NCBI GenBank assembly: GCA_045589695.1
Contig: JAZNPP010000042.1
Coordinates: 1-49,163, forward strand
From: HGM04593 sp045589695
GTDB taxonomy: Bacteria > Bacteroidota > Bacteroidia > Bacteroidales > Bacteroidaceae
Length of the DNA stretch: 49,163 nucleotides
Direction of reading: 5' to 3'
Shown: one piece after another, positions 32,301-40,869 of the stretch
How the letters are laid out: the number at the start of each line of letters is the position of its first letter
How positions within the stretch are numbered: position 1 is the stretch's first letter
Position numbers and translations under genes: made by a program
The notes under the pieces: generated by a model
Told to the model about the DNA's origin: nothing
What the model saw: only the letters and a program-made list of their open reading frames with translations
The model's database searches: none

Positions 32301-33891
32301 CAAGCAAATCGGCTCCGCCGAAGTTCAGACGGTGAGTGCCTTCTGTATATTTAACCTCAATCTCAACCTTCTGGTTCTTCTTGAGAGTCACATTCTCCAT
32401 CTTGTACGCATACACGTTGGGGTAGTTCGCTCCTGTAGCCTCCTCAACACGTTTCGGAACGTCGTTTGCGGCAACCTGCACCCAAGATGTCGCAGTTAGA
32501 GAAGCTGTCTTTGTGTCGGCAAGTTCCCAGGGGTCGCTTTCGCCGGTCGCCTCGCCTACAGTGTTGTACGCTGTAGGAGTCTCAAGGCCTGCGAAAATCT
32601 TGTCGCTCATAAGAACGGCGCCGCGCGTATTGCCTACAACCTTCGGAGCTGAGCCTGCCGCCTCTGTGTCCACGTTATAAATCATAGGAATGACGTTATA
32701 CATGTCTACAGCGTCAATGCCCTTGAGCTCCATCTCGGTGCGCAAGTAGTGGCTGCCGTCACGCAGAACAGCACGCCAAACGATGGCGATTCTTGCGTTA
32801 TTGTATGTGTACTCGTAGTTAGCGACCAACTGAACGCCTGCGTAATGCTCGGCGCCGCCGATAGCCGATGCGTTAGCAGAGAGAGTCTCTGTGGTAATGT
32901 TCTTGAGTGTCATTGCCGAAGCGGGAACATTGTCGCCGCTGCCGAACGCTACGGTGAAAGGCTCGGTACCTGCCAAGAGGTTCATTGCGTCAGAACCTGC
33001 GAAGTAGATGGCGTCGCCCACCTTCATGAAGCCTGCCGCGAGAACTTTGTTGCTGAGTACATAAACTCCGTTATTCTCGGTAATCTCCGCAACGCCCACA
33101 TTGTCCTGCTGCTTAGGATAAACCCATGCGTTCTCGTACTTCTCGCATTCCGGGAGTTCGGGCAATGTAGCCACGTTTACCTTGATTGTGCCGTTTGCGT
33201 CATTGACAGAAATGATTCCAAACTTGCCTTCGGCGACTGTCAGGGAAGCTTTGCTCTTGTCGAACGAGCCTTCAACGGTTATCGTACTTCCGTTTGCGTA
33301 CTCTTTGCCGTCTATTGCGAGAGTAACGCCGTCGGGCACTGTGATCGTGTATGTCTTCTCGGCAATTTCATACTTTATGAAAGTATAACGGCTGCCTCCA
33401 TCTGTTTCGCCATTGTCGGTCCAAAGACCAAGTGTATTACCGGCATTTTCGGCTACGCCTTGAAACCAGTTAAGGTAGATGGCCTGCGCTGAACCTTCGG
33501 TCGTGTAAGGCTGAATCTGGTAGTTGTCACCTGAATAGTTGTCTACCTTGAAATAGGCGCCGTCAACTCTTGAATCGCTGAGAGTTACGAAACTTTTCTT
33601 AGAACTGTAGCTCTCGGCCTTTGTATAACCGAGCCACTTCTTTGCGCTGTAGCTGTAAATGTAGTAAGCGCCGCTTACTCCTGACTCGTAGAATGCGAAA
33701 AGGCCCTCTTCGCCATCTCCTGCAGGCGCTGTAATGGCATTGGCGTATACGTTGTTGCCATTCACCATCTGGTAAACATGCTCCGGCTTGCCGTTTGCAG
33801 GCAGTGTTGTCGAAGCCGTCACCTTGTCGGCGGCATACATCTGTGCCGAAAGACACAACGCAACCGACAATAGAGAAATAAATTTCTTCAT
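29290..33891 (-). CDS. Large secreted alpha-galactosidase-like hydrolase, multi-domain
   Basis: 1533 residues. A signal peptide (residues 1-20) is followed by a lectin-like region (~60-175) also seen in the neighbouring sialidase. The catalytic barrel (~640-960) has the GH36/GH27-type signs AFIIDDGWD (D719-D720) and LFFKFDG (Asp822, likely nucleophile). D880 in QISDATWR is a possible acid/base. A carbohydrate-binding-like beta domain lies at ~490-590. Two Big_5-like repeats (~1110-1305), a GEVED-like domain (~1320-1480) and a tail (GIYDLTGRRI...GVYVVNG) follow. The tail resembles type IX secretion signals. It probably cleaves host or dietary galactosides at the cell surface. It sits 256 bases downstream of the sialidase gene on the same strand. 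Confidence 0.75.
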   Translation of the reverse strand: MKKFISLLSVALCLSAQMYAADKVTASTTLPANGKPEHVYQMVNGNNVYANAITAPAGDGEEGLFAFYESGVSGAYYIYSYSAKKWLGYTKAESYSSKKSFVTLSDSRVDGAYFKVDNYSGDNYQIQPYTTEGSAQAIYLNWFQGVAENAGNTLGLWTDNGETDGGSRYTFIKYEIAEKTYTITVPDGVTLAIDGKEYANGSTITVEGSFDKSKASLTVAEGKFGIISVNDANGTIKVNVATLPELPECEKYENAWVYPKQQDNVGVAEITENNGVYVLSNKVLAAGFMKVGDAIYFAGSDAMNLLAGTEPFTVAFGSGDNVPASAMTLKNITTETLSANASAIGGAEHYAGVQLVANYEYTYNNARIAIVWRAVLRDGSHYLRTEMELKGIDAVDMYNVIPMIYNVDTEAAGSAPKVVGNTRGAVLMSDKIFAGLETPTAYNTVGEATGESDPWELADTKTASLTATSWVQVAANDVPKRVEEATGANYPNVYAYKMENVTLKKNQKVEIEVKYTEGTHRLNFGGADLLASNGDITAVDYHSGYSGGQHNNNTFTYTAPYDGTFAIRVFVEDKTETINASSTMTVKIYNAKEGAVINTAIVGIQGRWSRNTTLAKDETWKVAAVVGLVAQDGTQNDANIRKTQKRRSFLAYSERERAVPWRTFPHYNSWYELNINRNNAAPGQEHTNFTDNDILGVMNEWKTKYYDKYGEGIVAFIIDDGWDNYGPWTFHKGFPNEMRNMAVLAKEMNAGIGAWLGPVGGYGQSGNYRRAYWNEENRGGMQLSNPAYYEAFLAAANNLVCNQDGVNGFNRETDNYLFFKFDGISAQFSAVGPDAGDTGNENAEGIIRLEQYVRENMREDIFFNTTVGTWASPFWYQISDATWRQENDHDRIGNNSINRENWITYRDRLVYQNYVQNSPICPINTLMTHGFILSEDGPPASDSRDYNAVLRELRCAFVCGSGIVELYTNCNLMNSINNGKLWEDVAECVAWQKMNADVLPDAHWVGGSPWNGSSHEIYGWASWNGAKATLALRNGSNNAQTYTFTLREALEIPANINGAIILNKSFKVQDTLNGLTEGTAIDIDQQLTVTLPGSSVFAFDGVNANPEQVPFQAISVSPAKDVEAVSVIKINFNSEIKAAENKAIELKNGEIVIPSSYKAEGAVLTVTLTEKLTTPGTYTLVIPKGVITRASDDREYEGNHTITVVAPAPIAVSNVTPAGTVSSLETIEITFNKDVVLAENAPAVELKDADGNVAATAACVVNGKVLAVTLDKRLAKNGEFTLVIPEGVIEGKELGDAYSGTHKFTIDVYTPRNTGTRTNTGRNLTKVAIKGVWEYSLNAEEQLKEYLNLVDAADPVIVEPGQTMEAEFTTGGSWISHYVYIDKDNDGFTASIESGSNWKPAEDLVAYSLYNNDAASDESCWNSIGTNITGNNRNKPAVPAFTAPAEAGTYRMRLKQDWCNIDPAGDADGKFNDFTANGGQIIDVTLKVESATGIKDVQTETAPKGIYDLTGRRINEITKPGVYVVNGNKVLVK

Positions 33892-34068
33892 AAGTTAAAC
33901 GTTTAATGGTTAGTATTAATAAAATATATGTTGTTGCGGATGCATTATATTTCTAAAATACAGAATACGTTGCGAATATAAATATAAATATTTATATATT
34001 CAATTTTTTTTATAAAAAACAATACATTTTAATTATTGCCGGAGGCTGGCCGGTCCCGTTATAAAAAA

Positions 34069-34113
34069 GCGGCAGAGGGGAGCGGCCGTAAAAACCGTCC
34101 CCCCCCCTGCCGC
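34069..34113 (-). terminator. Sialidase terminator
   Basis: On the minus strand, a GC-rich stem of at least 11 bp (GCGGCAG...CTGCCGC plus adjoining C/G pairs) is followed by TTTTTT. It lies 35 bases beyond the sialidase stop. Confidence 0.85.
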
Positions 34114-34147
34114 TTTGCCAGGCTCTTTATGGCATTGCCTGTGTCGT

Positions 34148-37072
34148 TTATGGCTTATTTATCATCACGGCTTTACCGTCAATTATATAGATACCTTTTA
34201 TTGGGTTTTCAACTTTTCTGCCGCTTAAATCATAAACGGCTTTAACCCTTACGTTTTCATCTTTCGGCTCGTCAATTCCTGTTTCTGTACTTTGTACCTC
34301 GAACAGAACATCAAGACAGCCGCCTTCGGCGATATTCAGGTCATCGGCTCCGTTTTTGGCATCAGCCTTGCCTATAAGCAGGCGCACGACAACGAAATCT
34401 CCCTCTTGCAGTCCTCCGTCAATTGTTACTCGGTATGGCAATGTGATCCTGGAGTCTTCTATCAGGCTGTCTATGCCGTCAATGCCGAACGCCTCGCATA
34501 TTATATCCGTGTTCTCTCTCTTGAAGATTGTGAGAGGGTCGCCGTTCGGCTCCCAAGCGCAGGTGTAGTGACCGTATTTCTGCTCTGTGCCGTTCTTGTC
34601 AATCCGGAACATGGAAATTTCGCCCCAATTGATCGTGTACTCAACGCTAAGGCTGTATGTCTTCCCTGCTTCAACTTTCAGGGGCTCTGCGACGCGGCTT
34701 GTCGTTCCTGCGGTGTATGCGCTCTCGACGCTCTCGCCGTTGAACTTCAATGATGATATTGCTATCGTATTGCCTCCGCCCGCGAATGTAGGCTTGGCTA
34801 TGGTTGAGTACCAGTCCTGTGGTTCAGGCTCCGGCGCCGGAGTCTCTCCCCCGGCCCGCAATGAGTATCTCTTGTCCGTAATGTCCTCCAGCGTGTAGTT
34901 CTTGTAGATGATTGTATAGTCGGCGTTGTGCGTGTTCTCTTCGTACAGGAAAGCGATAGTGTTGTCGGCCTGTATGCACATTGTCGAATAGGCCGACGGA
35001 AGGCTCGATACTTGGAAACGTCCGTCCCAGTCTTTCGCGAAAGCGGCGGGCGTGCTGTAGTCGCTCTCATCGGCAAGTTCTTTATAGTATATGCCTACAT
35101 TGTTGCGCCCGCTGCCGAAAGGAATGGAGTGCAGCGCAATATGAACTTCTTTGTTGTCGGCCTTGCGGACGGCAGGCAGGATAAGAATCTCTCCGTTCGT
35201 GGAGTTCGACAGCGGGACGATGCCGTTCACGTTGCCGTTCGATGTGGCGCGTGTGCCCCATGAGCCTTCGGCTCTTTCGGCGTTCGTAAATGTGAAGATA
35301 TTGAAGTGTCGTCCGCCGTTGCAGCGCGAACTTATGACGACATTGCCGTCGGGCAGCTCATCAACCTTCGGCTCGTCTGCGTCATTCGGTATCGGCGCTG
35401 TTTCAACGCCTCCGAGGACGCTCCAGCTGCCGCCGAAGTCGTCGCTGTAAAGCACGAAGTTCGTGTATGTGCCTTGTCTGTTATTCAGCAGAACGGCACA
35501 GTAAAGGCGGTAATAGCTGTTTACTTTCACGAACCGGCTCTGGTGTATCTTGCCCGACCCGATGAACATCGCCTTTGCAGGGCCGTGGGCCCGGCTGTTA
35601 TCGAACTGCGAATATATGCTCTCGGCAATGTCTACGGGAGCGCTCCACGTCGTGCCGTTGTCGTCGCTGTAGAATCGCGCGATATTCTGGTGGTTGCTGC
35701 GTGTGCCATTCTGGAATGACACGTTGCCGGCGCAGCTAAGAACAAGCACTCTGCCGCTCTCCCTGTCGGCTACGATGCACGGGTCGCCGAAGCCCACGTT
35801 CATGAAGTCGGGAGAGCTTGCGCCCTTGCCCTCGATTATGGCGAACCGGTTGCCCCATGTCTGTCCGTTATTGTCGCTTATCCTCGCAAGCAGGTCGATG
35901 CGGCCGTTGTTCACCACGCCTATGTCGGCTCCGCTGTGGCGGTAGTCGGCGACGGCTATCAGGTTGCCGTTCTTCGCTTTGGCAATGGCGGGAATACGGT
36001 AGGGAATTCCGCCTTTCTGTGTCGTGAATATCTCTTTCGACTCTTTAGTGACGCTCTTTGAGCGTTCGACGGTAACGTAGAACTCGCTCGTGTTGGCGAA
36101 CATGCCACTGCCAGCCGAAACCGTGAAAGAGAGCGTCCGCTCCTCTTTGCCGCTTACGCTCACCTGTCGCCATGTCGAAGAGTTTGCCGTGATGCCAGCC
36201 TCTCCGTCAGGCGTTACGGTGACGTCGCTGCTGCCTGAACTTGTAAATTTGAACCTGTACCCTGTTATAACATAGCCCTCTTCGGCCGAAATAGTATATA
36301 CGCTTGAATATACGCCGTTTACCGCAGCGTCCTTGAGGCATGTGAACAACTGGATGTCGCTTGTGTTGTTGTATGCTGCCATGTTGCACTTCTTGTCCCG
36401 CTGTGCGAGAATTACTTTCGGCGCCGTTGTAGAGGTCCATGTGGCGGCCCATGTCTTTCCGCTGTTATAGTCGCTCCAGCTGCCTTGCGAAACGTTGATT
36501 GCGTAATCAGCTGCCGAAGCGAGCCTGATGTTGAGCGTAGAGCCTGCGTCGGCACCCTCGTTCCAGAATGCCAGCTTGCCGTCACGGTTGTTCACTTTGT
36601 TGCTTTCAAACCCTCTCTCGTACATGTAGCAGTGGGTGCTTTTGCCGCCGAGGTCAGCCGATGTCGCGAACATCCATGTGTCGGTGTAACCGCTCGGCAC
36701 GGCATTCGCATTTACAAGAATGGGGTAGGAGGCGCTGCCTGTCACGCCCGACATCGATGTCGGCGCGGCAAGCACTTTTCCGGCTCCGGCCTCTTTATTA
36801 TACAGTTTGTAGCCGTTGGCGTCGTCGCCTGTGAACGCCCATAGCTGGCTGTCGTCTGTTATGTCGCTTATGACATTGTCAAGAGCGATGTGACTGCCGC
36901 TTCCGTTATTGCCTACAACATAGCCGTTGTCGGCAATCTGTATAGTGTACCATACGGTGTTGTTCGAGAAATTTCCGTTGGAAACGGTCGCGGTGACGAA
37001 TCTGCTGCCGGCCTGAACGTTAAGTATCGTCAGAATCGCTAACAGCAACGTGGATAAAATACTCTTTTTCAT
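34148..37072 (-). CDS. Exo-sialidase (GH33) with lectin-like N-terminus
   Basis: 974 residues, exported (signal peptide ending NVQAG). An N-terminal lectin-like region (~35-190) and a beta domain (~195-335) precede the six-bladed sialidase domain (~345-745). It has the YRIP motif (GGIPYRIPAIAKAKNG, Arg359), then DYRHSGADIG (Arg378 and Asp383), Asp-boxes SDNNGQTW, SDDNGTTW and SDDFGGSW, and SSRCNGG with a second arginine. It removes terminal sialic acid from host glycans. A beta domain and a C-terminal tail (VYDLSGRKV...GIYIIDG) follow, like the neighbouring alpha-galactosidase-like protein, suggesting the same secretion route. The symbol nanH is commonly used. Confidence 0.9.
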   Translation of the reverse strand: MKKSILSTLLLAILTILNVQAGSRFVTATVSNGNFSNNTVWYTIQIADNGYVVGNNGSGSHIALDNVISDITDDSQLWAFTGDDANGYKLYNKEAGAGKVLAAPTSMSGVTGSASYPILVNANAVPSGYTDTWMFATSADLGGKSTHCYMYERGFESNKVNNRDGKLAFWNEGADAGSTLNIRLASAADYAINVSQGSWSDYNSGKTWAATWTSTTAPKVILAQRDKKCNMAAYNNTSDIQLFTCLKDAAVNGVYSSVYTISAEEGYVITGYRFKFTSSGSSDVTVTPDGEAGITANSSTWRQVSVSGKEERTLSFTVSAGSGMFANTSEFYVTVERSKSVTKESKEIFTTQKGGIPYRIPAIAKAKNGNLIAVADYRHSGADIGVVNNGRIDLLARISDNNGQTWGNRFAIIEGKGASSPDFMNVGFGDPCIVADRESGRVLVLSCAGNVSFQNGTRSNHQNIARFYSDDNGTTWSAPVDIAESIYSQFDNSRAHGPAKAMFIGSGKIHQSRFVKVNSYYRLYCAVLLNNRQGTYTNFVLYSDDFGGSWSVLGGVETAPIPNDADEPKVDELPDGNVVISSRCNGGRHFNIFTFTNAERAEGSWGTRATSNGNVNGIVPLSNSTNGEILILPAVRKADNKEVHIALHSIPFGSGRNNVGIYYKELADESDYSTPAAFAKDWDGRFQVSSLPSAYSTMCIQADNTIAFLYEENTHNADYTIIYKNYTLEDITDKRYSLRAGGETPAPEPEPQDWYSTIAKPTFAGGGNTIAISSLKFNGESVESAYTAGTTSRVAEPLKVEAGKTYSLSVEYTINWGEISMFRIDKNGTEQKYGHYTCAWEPNGDPLTIFKRENTDIICEAFGIDGIDSLIEDSRITLPYRVTIDGGLQEGDFVVVRLLIGKADAKNGADDLNIAEGGCLDVLFEVQSTETGIDEPKDENVRVKAVYDLSGRKVENPIKGIYIIDGKAVMINKP

Positions 37073-37125
37073 AGTTACAAGTTTGAATTACGTGATTTAC
37101 CGTTACGAAGATATTAAAAATCCGT

Positions 37126-38028
37126 TTATTCAGCATACATTTCGTAGCGGTTTATCATCATTACAGGGTTGTACGCTCTTTTGACCTGTCTCAGTCCCGG
37201 GTCGCCGAGGTCCTCTTCCCTGTTGGCGTACCTTAGTTGGGGGTATCCGCTGAGCATGTCCTCCGTAAACATTCTGTTAATGGCTTCGCTTGCGCCGGCA
37301 ATATCGCGGTTCGCCTTTTCTATGTGTACGAACAGGGTGTCGCCGAACACTTCGCCAAGAGTGAATGCGGCAATCTCTCCTTTGACTCTCAGTACAGCCG
37401 CATGCTGTTCATATACGGCAAGGTTCCTTACCGTCGCCAAGCATTGCCAATGTTCGTAGCAACGCATGTTGTCGGCTCTCTGGTGCTGGCATTCTCTATT
37501 GTCGGCAAGGAACTTCAGAATATCCTTTATGTCCTCGCCGCTCGCTCTGTTATAGCTGTATTCGTTCTGTTCGGCAATGAACTTGTTGTATCTGTTACGT
37601 TTCTTGTTCAACGCTTTGCCTTGCAGCGTAGCCAGTTTGCTTATGTCATAAACATAGTCGCTCCAGTTTTCAAGCTCTTCGCATCTGTAGCCCGGCAGTA
37701 CAGCCTGCAGCTCGCTTACGAACTCTTCGGGAACGGCGGTAAAACGCAGCGGCAAGCCTGTGCTGCCGCAATGTTCACGCAACAACGGAACGGACTCCTC
37801 GAAGTTCATTTTTCCTATCGGCGGCAGGAACGCATGGCTCTCCATGTCGTGCTGCGACTTGCATGCGATGAATAGCGTGTCATTCTTAATTGCGTAGCGG
37901 TAGTCCATGAACTTCGCCCACATTATGAGGTTGCCCGGAGTGTAGTCGCACGAGCGTGTCTTTTCGGGCCGGACGAAAGTGAGCAGCTCCTCGGCCGCTT
38001 CTATGGTTATAGGTCTGAATGTAAGCAT
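37126..38028 (-). CDS. DUF2156 family protein (GNAT-like acyltransferase fold)
   Basis: 300 residues, soluble, no signal. Matches DUF2156, the family that includes the C-terminal domain of MprF-type phosphatidylglycerol lysyltransferases but without the flippase segment: TRSCDYTPGNLIMWAKFMDY, a basic KKRNRYNKFIAE segment and the final NREEDLGDPGLRQVKRAYNP. It has the double GNAT layout seen in aminoacyl-lipid or peptide-bond-forming enzymes. The substrate is unknown. It stands just after the sialidase gene but its start is unlinked to it, with 53 bases between. Confidence 0.85.
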   Translation of the reverse strand: MLTFRPITIEAAEELLTFVRPEKTRSCDYTPGNLIMWAKFMDYRYAIKNDTLFIACKSQHDMESHAFLPPIGKMNFEESVPLLREHCGSTGLPLRFTAVPEEFVSELQAVLPGYRCEELENWSDYVYDISKLATLQGKALNKKRNRYNKFIAEQNEYSYNRASGEDIKDILKFLADNRECQHQRADNMRCYEHWQCLATVRNLAVYEQHAAVLRVKGEIAAFTLGEVFGDTLFVHIEKANRDIAGASEAINRMFTEDMLSGYPQLRYANREEDLGDPGLRQVKRAYNPVMMINRYEMYAE

Positions 38029-38075
38029 TGCGTTAATATTAAGGGGCGTGCAAAATATTTACACACCCCTGCCAT

Positions 38076-38705
38076 TTACTTTTTGTCCAGTTCCTCCGCT
38101 TGCGGGCGCGGCTCTTTCTTGGCGAGAGTCACAACCTTGAACACGAATTCGGTCATCCACTGCTGTGAGTATCCGAGCTTCTCTCGGTAGTGGCGTACTG
38201 AATACACGGTACGGAACGTAGCCTCATCTTTCCAGTTATTCTTGGTCATGATGTCGTTGATTACCTGCTCGGTCATCGCATGCAGCATCTTGTGCATGAA
38301 TCCCGGAACACGGAACTTCCACTTCATGAGGTTGCCTACAAGCATCATGAGGTCATTGTTGAAACCCTGGAATGCGAAGAGGTAGGGCTGTACGTCCTGC
38401 ATCTTCTTGCAGTTCTTCTTTATCGACTGGTCAATCTCCTTGAAGAACATCTCGTCGAGATTGTATATCTGCTCAAGCATCTTCTTGCAGCGGCTGCGTT
38501 CGGCAACGCCCAGTTTGTTGTTCTGCGTAGGAACCTTAAGCGTACGTTTGAATGTGGCGAGGTCGGGCAGCATGCCTATGTTGGTTATGCCTACATTAGC
38601 GGCTATTACCGACTGGTAATATACTCGTATCAGGGTCATGAAGTCTTCCATGCCGCCGACACGGTCAGTTTTCTCCTTTTTCTTGAAAAAATTGAATAAT
38701 CCCAT
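38076..38705 (-). CDS. Conserved hypothetical coupled to yidC
   Basis: 209 residues. The protein begins MGLFNFFKKKEKTD, a short basic amphipathic start. The rest is helical and rich in Met, Lys and aromatic residues (NNDLMMLVGNLMKWKFRVPG). No known motif was recognised. Its ATG overlaps the yidC stop by one base (TAATG), so it is translationally coupled to yidC. A role in membrane-protein insertion or its quality control is possible from context only. No signal peptide or membrane segment is clear. Confidence 0.7.
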   Translation of the reverse strand: MGLFNFFKKKEKTDRVGGMEDFMTLIRVYYQSVIAANVGITNIGMLPDLATFKRTLKVPTQNNKLGVAERSRCKKMLEQIYNLDEMFFKEIDQSIKKNCKKMQDVQPYLFAFQGFNNDLMMLVGNLMKWKFRVPGFMHKMLHAMTEQVINDIMTKNNWKDEATFRTVYSVRHYREKLGYSQQWMTEFVFKVVTLAKKEPRPQAEELDKK

Positions 38706-40645
38706 TATTTGTTCTTTTTAGCGTTTCTCCCTTTCTTAATTCTCTCCTGCTCTTCGAGAAGCTTTCTCTGCTGCTCCTGCAGAGCCTCAAGACGCTCCAT
38801 CATGTTCGACTGCTTCTTCGGGTTGTTCTTGTTGCTTTCGGCATACGCTTCCATCTTCTTAAGCAGCTCTTCTTCCTTGACGGCTTTTCTTAGGTAGACG
38901 AAGATACCCACGCTCATCAATGTCGATACGAAGTAGTAGAAGTTCAAGCCTGCCGAGTAGTCATTGAATATGAAGAAAAACATTACCGGCATCAGATACA
39001 TCATCCAGCGCATAATCTTCTGCTGCTGCTCCATTTCGGGGCTGCCGCCCATTGAGGGCTGCATCTTGCTTGTGTAGTAGGTATTCAGTATCTGTGTCAC
39101 GCAGAACAGCAGACAGAAGAGGCTTATATGGTCGCCAAGCAGCCAGATGGGCTTCTCCCAGCTGATGATAGCATCGTATGCCGAAAGGTCATGAGCCCAC
39201 AGGAAGCTCTGCTGACGCAGTTCAATGGCATTAGGCACAAAGTTGAACAGCGCAATGAATACCGGCATCTGAATGAGCATAGGAAGGCAACCGCCCATAG
39301 GACTTGCGCCGTACTTGTTATAGAGCGTCATTGTCTCCTGCTGCTTCTTGAGGGCGTCCTCCTGTTTTGGGTATTTATTGTTTATCTCATCGACATAGGG
39401 CTTCAAGGCGCGCATCTTAGCCGAAGAGACGTAAGATTTCTTTGTGAAAGGATATACAATGGCCTTTACAATCAATGTGAGCAGTATAAGTACGATGCCC
39501 ATGTTCAGTCCGAGGCTTGAAAGGCCGTCGAAGAGATACATTATAAAATAGCGGTTTATCCAGCGTACGATAGGCCATCCGAAATATATAAGCTCTTCGA
39601 GTTCAAGGTCTTCGCCCTGGTTAAGAGCCATTTCACTGCTTTCGCGCAGTGTGCTGAACTTGTTGGGGCCGAAGTAGAACTGCAACGCTGTCGCTTTTTT
39701 GCCTGTGGGGTCGAACGGAGCGGTCATGGTCGCCGAACACTCTTTGAGGATACCCTGTCCCTTCTCAATCACTTTGGAATCGAGGCTTACATTGTTGAAC
39801 TGCTCGCCTGCGATCATTATGCATGAGAAGAACTGATTCTTGTACGCGAGCCAGCTTATCGGCTCTTTGAGTTTCTCGCTGTCGTCCTTCATCTCGTTGA
39901 GGTAGTCCGACCCGTCATCGACCGGCTTGTATGTAAGGCTTGTGTAACGCTGCTCGAAGTCGTAGCCCGGCTCCTGTTGGCGTATGAGCTGCTGCCAGTC
40001 AATCTCAATATCCTTCTTGGAGCTGAGAATCTCGTCCATGTCGTGCGTTTCGATGAATAGGTCGAGCATGTAACTGTCATGGCGCAACAGATATTTGAAG
40101 TCGATGTATCTGTCATTGCCGAACGCAAGACGCATGATAACGGAGCTGTCGGTCTGTTCTATGGGGGTAGAGTAGAGCGATTCGCTGTTGATGTTCTTGT
40201 AACCCTGCTTGCTCTCGAACGTGAAGTTCATCACGTTGTCGCCCGGAATGTTGTCGCTGCCGTTCAGCTTGTCGCTGCCGCTGAACAGAACAATGTCATT
40301 GCCCTTCTGGTCCTTGTAGTCCTTGAGCGATACCTGTGTCACGCGGCTTCCTAATGATGAAATGTTTACGTTTACCTTGTCGTTCGACAATACCACGTTT
40401 TCCTCTTTTCCGTTAAGCACGTTGAAGAAGAGGTCTGTGGAGTCGTTCTTCTGTCTTTCAATTTCGGCGAGCTTTTTCTCTTCGGCTTTTTCCTGTTCCA
40501 GCTCCATTATGCGCTCCATCATCTCAATGGAGTCCTGACGGTGCTTCTGCGCCGCGAGGTCTTCGGGGCTTGGCTGGTTCAGGCTGAAATATCCGATAAG
40601 TACAATACCTATCAGAATATATCCGATAATGCTTTTCTTGTCCAT
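38705..40645 (-). CDS. yidC: Membrane protein insertase YidC
   Basis: 646 residues, the long Gram-negative/Bacteroidetes form. N-terminal membrane segment IIGYILIGIVLIGYFSL, a large periplasmic domain (~60-370), then the conserved insertase core: VLILLTLIVKAIVYPFTKKS, MGGCLPMLIQMPVFIALFNF, and the last segments around MMYLMPVMFFFIFNDYSAGL. A charged coiled-coil tail (~600-646) is present. YidC inserts inner-membrane proteins with or without SecYEG. It starts divergently from the DUF3078 gene, and the downstream hypothetical overlaps its stop by one base. Confidence 0.96.
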   Translation of the reverse strand: MDKKSIIGYILIGIVLIGYFSLNQPSPEDLAAQKHRQDSIEMMERIMELEQEKAEEKKLAEIERQKNDSTDLFFNVLNGKEENVVLSNDKVNVNISSLGSRVTQVSLKDYKDQKGNDIVLFSGSDKLNGSDNIPGDNVMNFTFESKQGYKNINSESLYSTPIEQTDSSVIMRLAFGNDRYIDFKYLLRHDSYMLDLFIETHDMDEILSSKKDIEIDWQQLIRQQEPGYDFEQRYTSLTYKPVDDGSDYLNEMKDDSEKLKEPISWLAYKNQFFSCIMIAGEQFNNVSLDSKVIEKGQGILKECSATMTAPFDPTGKKATALQFYFGPNKFSTLRESSEMALNQGEDLELEELIYFGWPIVRWINRYFIMYLFDGLSSLGLNMGIVLILLTLIVKAIVYPFTKKSYVSSAKMRALKPYVDEINNKYPKQEDALKKQQETMTLYNKYGASPMGGCLPMLIQMPVFIALFNFVPNAIELRQQSFLWAHDLSAYDAIISWEKPIWLLGDHISLFCLLFCVTQILNTYYTSKMQPSMGGSPEMEQQQKIMRWMMYLMPVMFFFIFNDYSAGLNFYYFVSTLMSVGIFVYLRKAVKEEELLKKMEAYAESNKNNPKKQSNMMERLEALQEQQRKLLEEQERIKKGRNAKKNK

Positions 40646-40833
40646 CTCTTTTTATGTCGTTTTTTGTTATACTCTGTCTTGATTGTCTAAGCGTCGTGAT
40701 GCGTAAATTCCGCACAAAGCGCAAAGATAGTGAAATTTACTGTAATTTTCTTTCCCCTGGTCGCTAAAATGATGTTTAAGGACTTTTTTGGCATTAAATT
40801 TAGGATATTTTTATAATTATGTCCGAAAAATAT

Positions 40834-40841
40834 TATCTTCG
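40834..40841 (+). promoter_or_regulatory. -7 promoter box (TATCTTCG) for the DUF3078 gene
   Basis: TATCTTCG is 28 bases before the ATG at 40870 and is the box also seen before mntP. Transcription would start about 40848, inside the longer open frame that begins at 40819; this supports the downstream start. Confidence 0.6.
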
Positions 40842-40869
40842 CAAAAAATATTTAACAAAACAGAATACT

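Noticed and set aside
40819..40869. Longer N-terminus (MSEKYYLRKK...) for the DUF3078 protein
   Set aside because: The likely transcription start lies inside this stretch, and the shorter form has a clean signal peptide.
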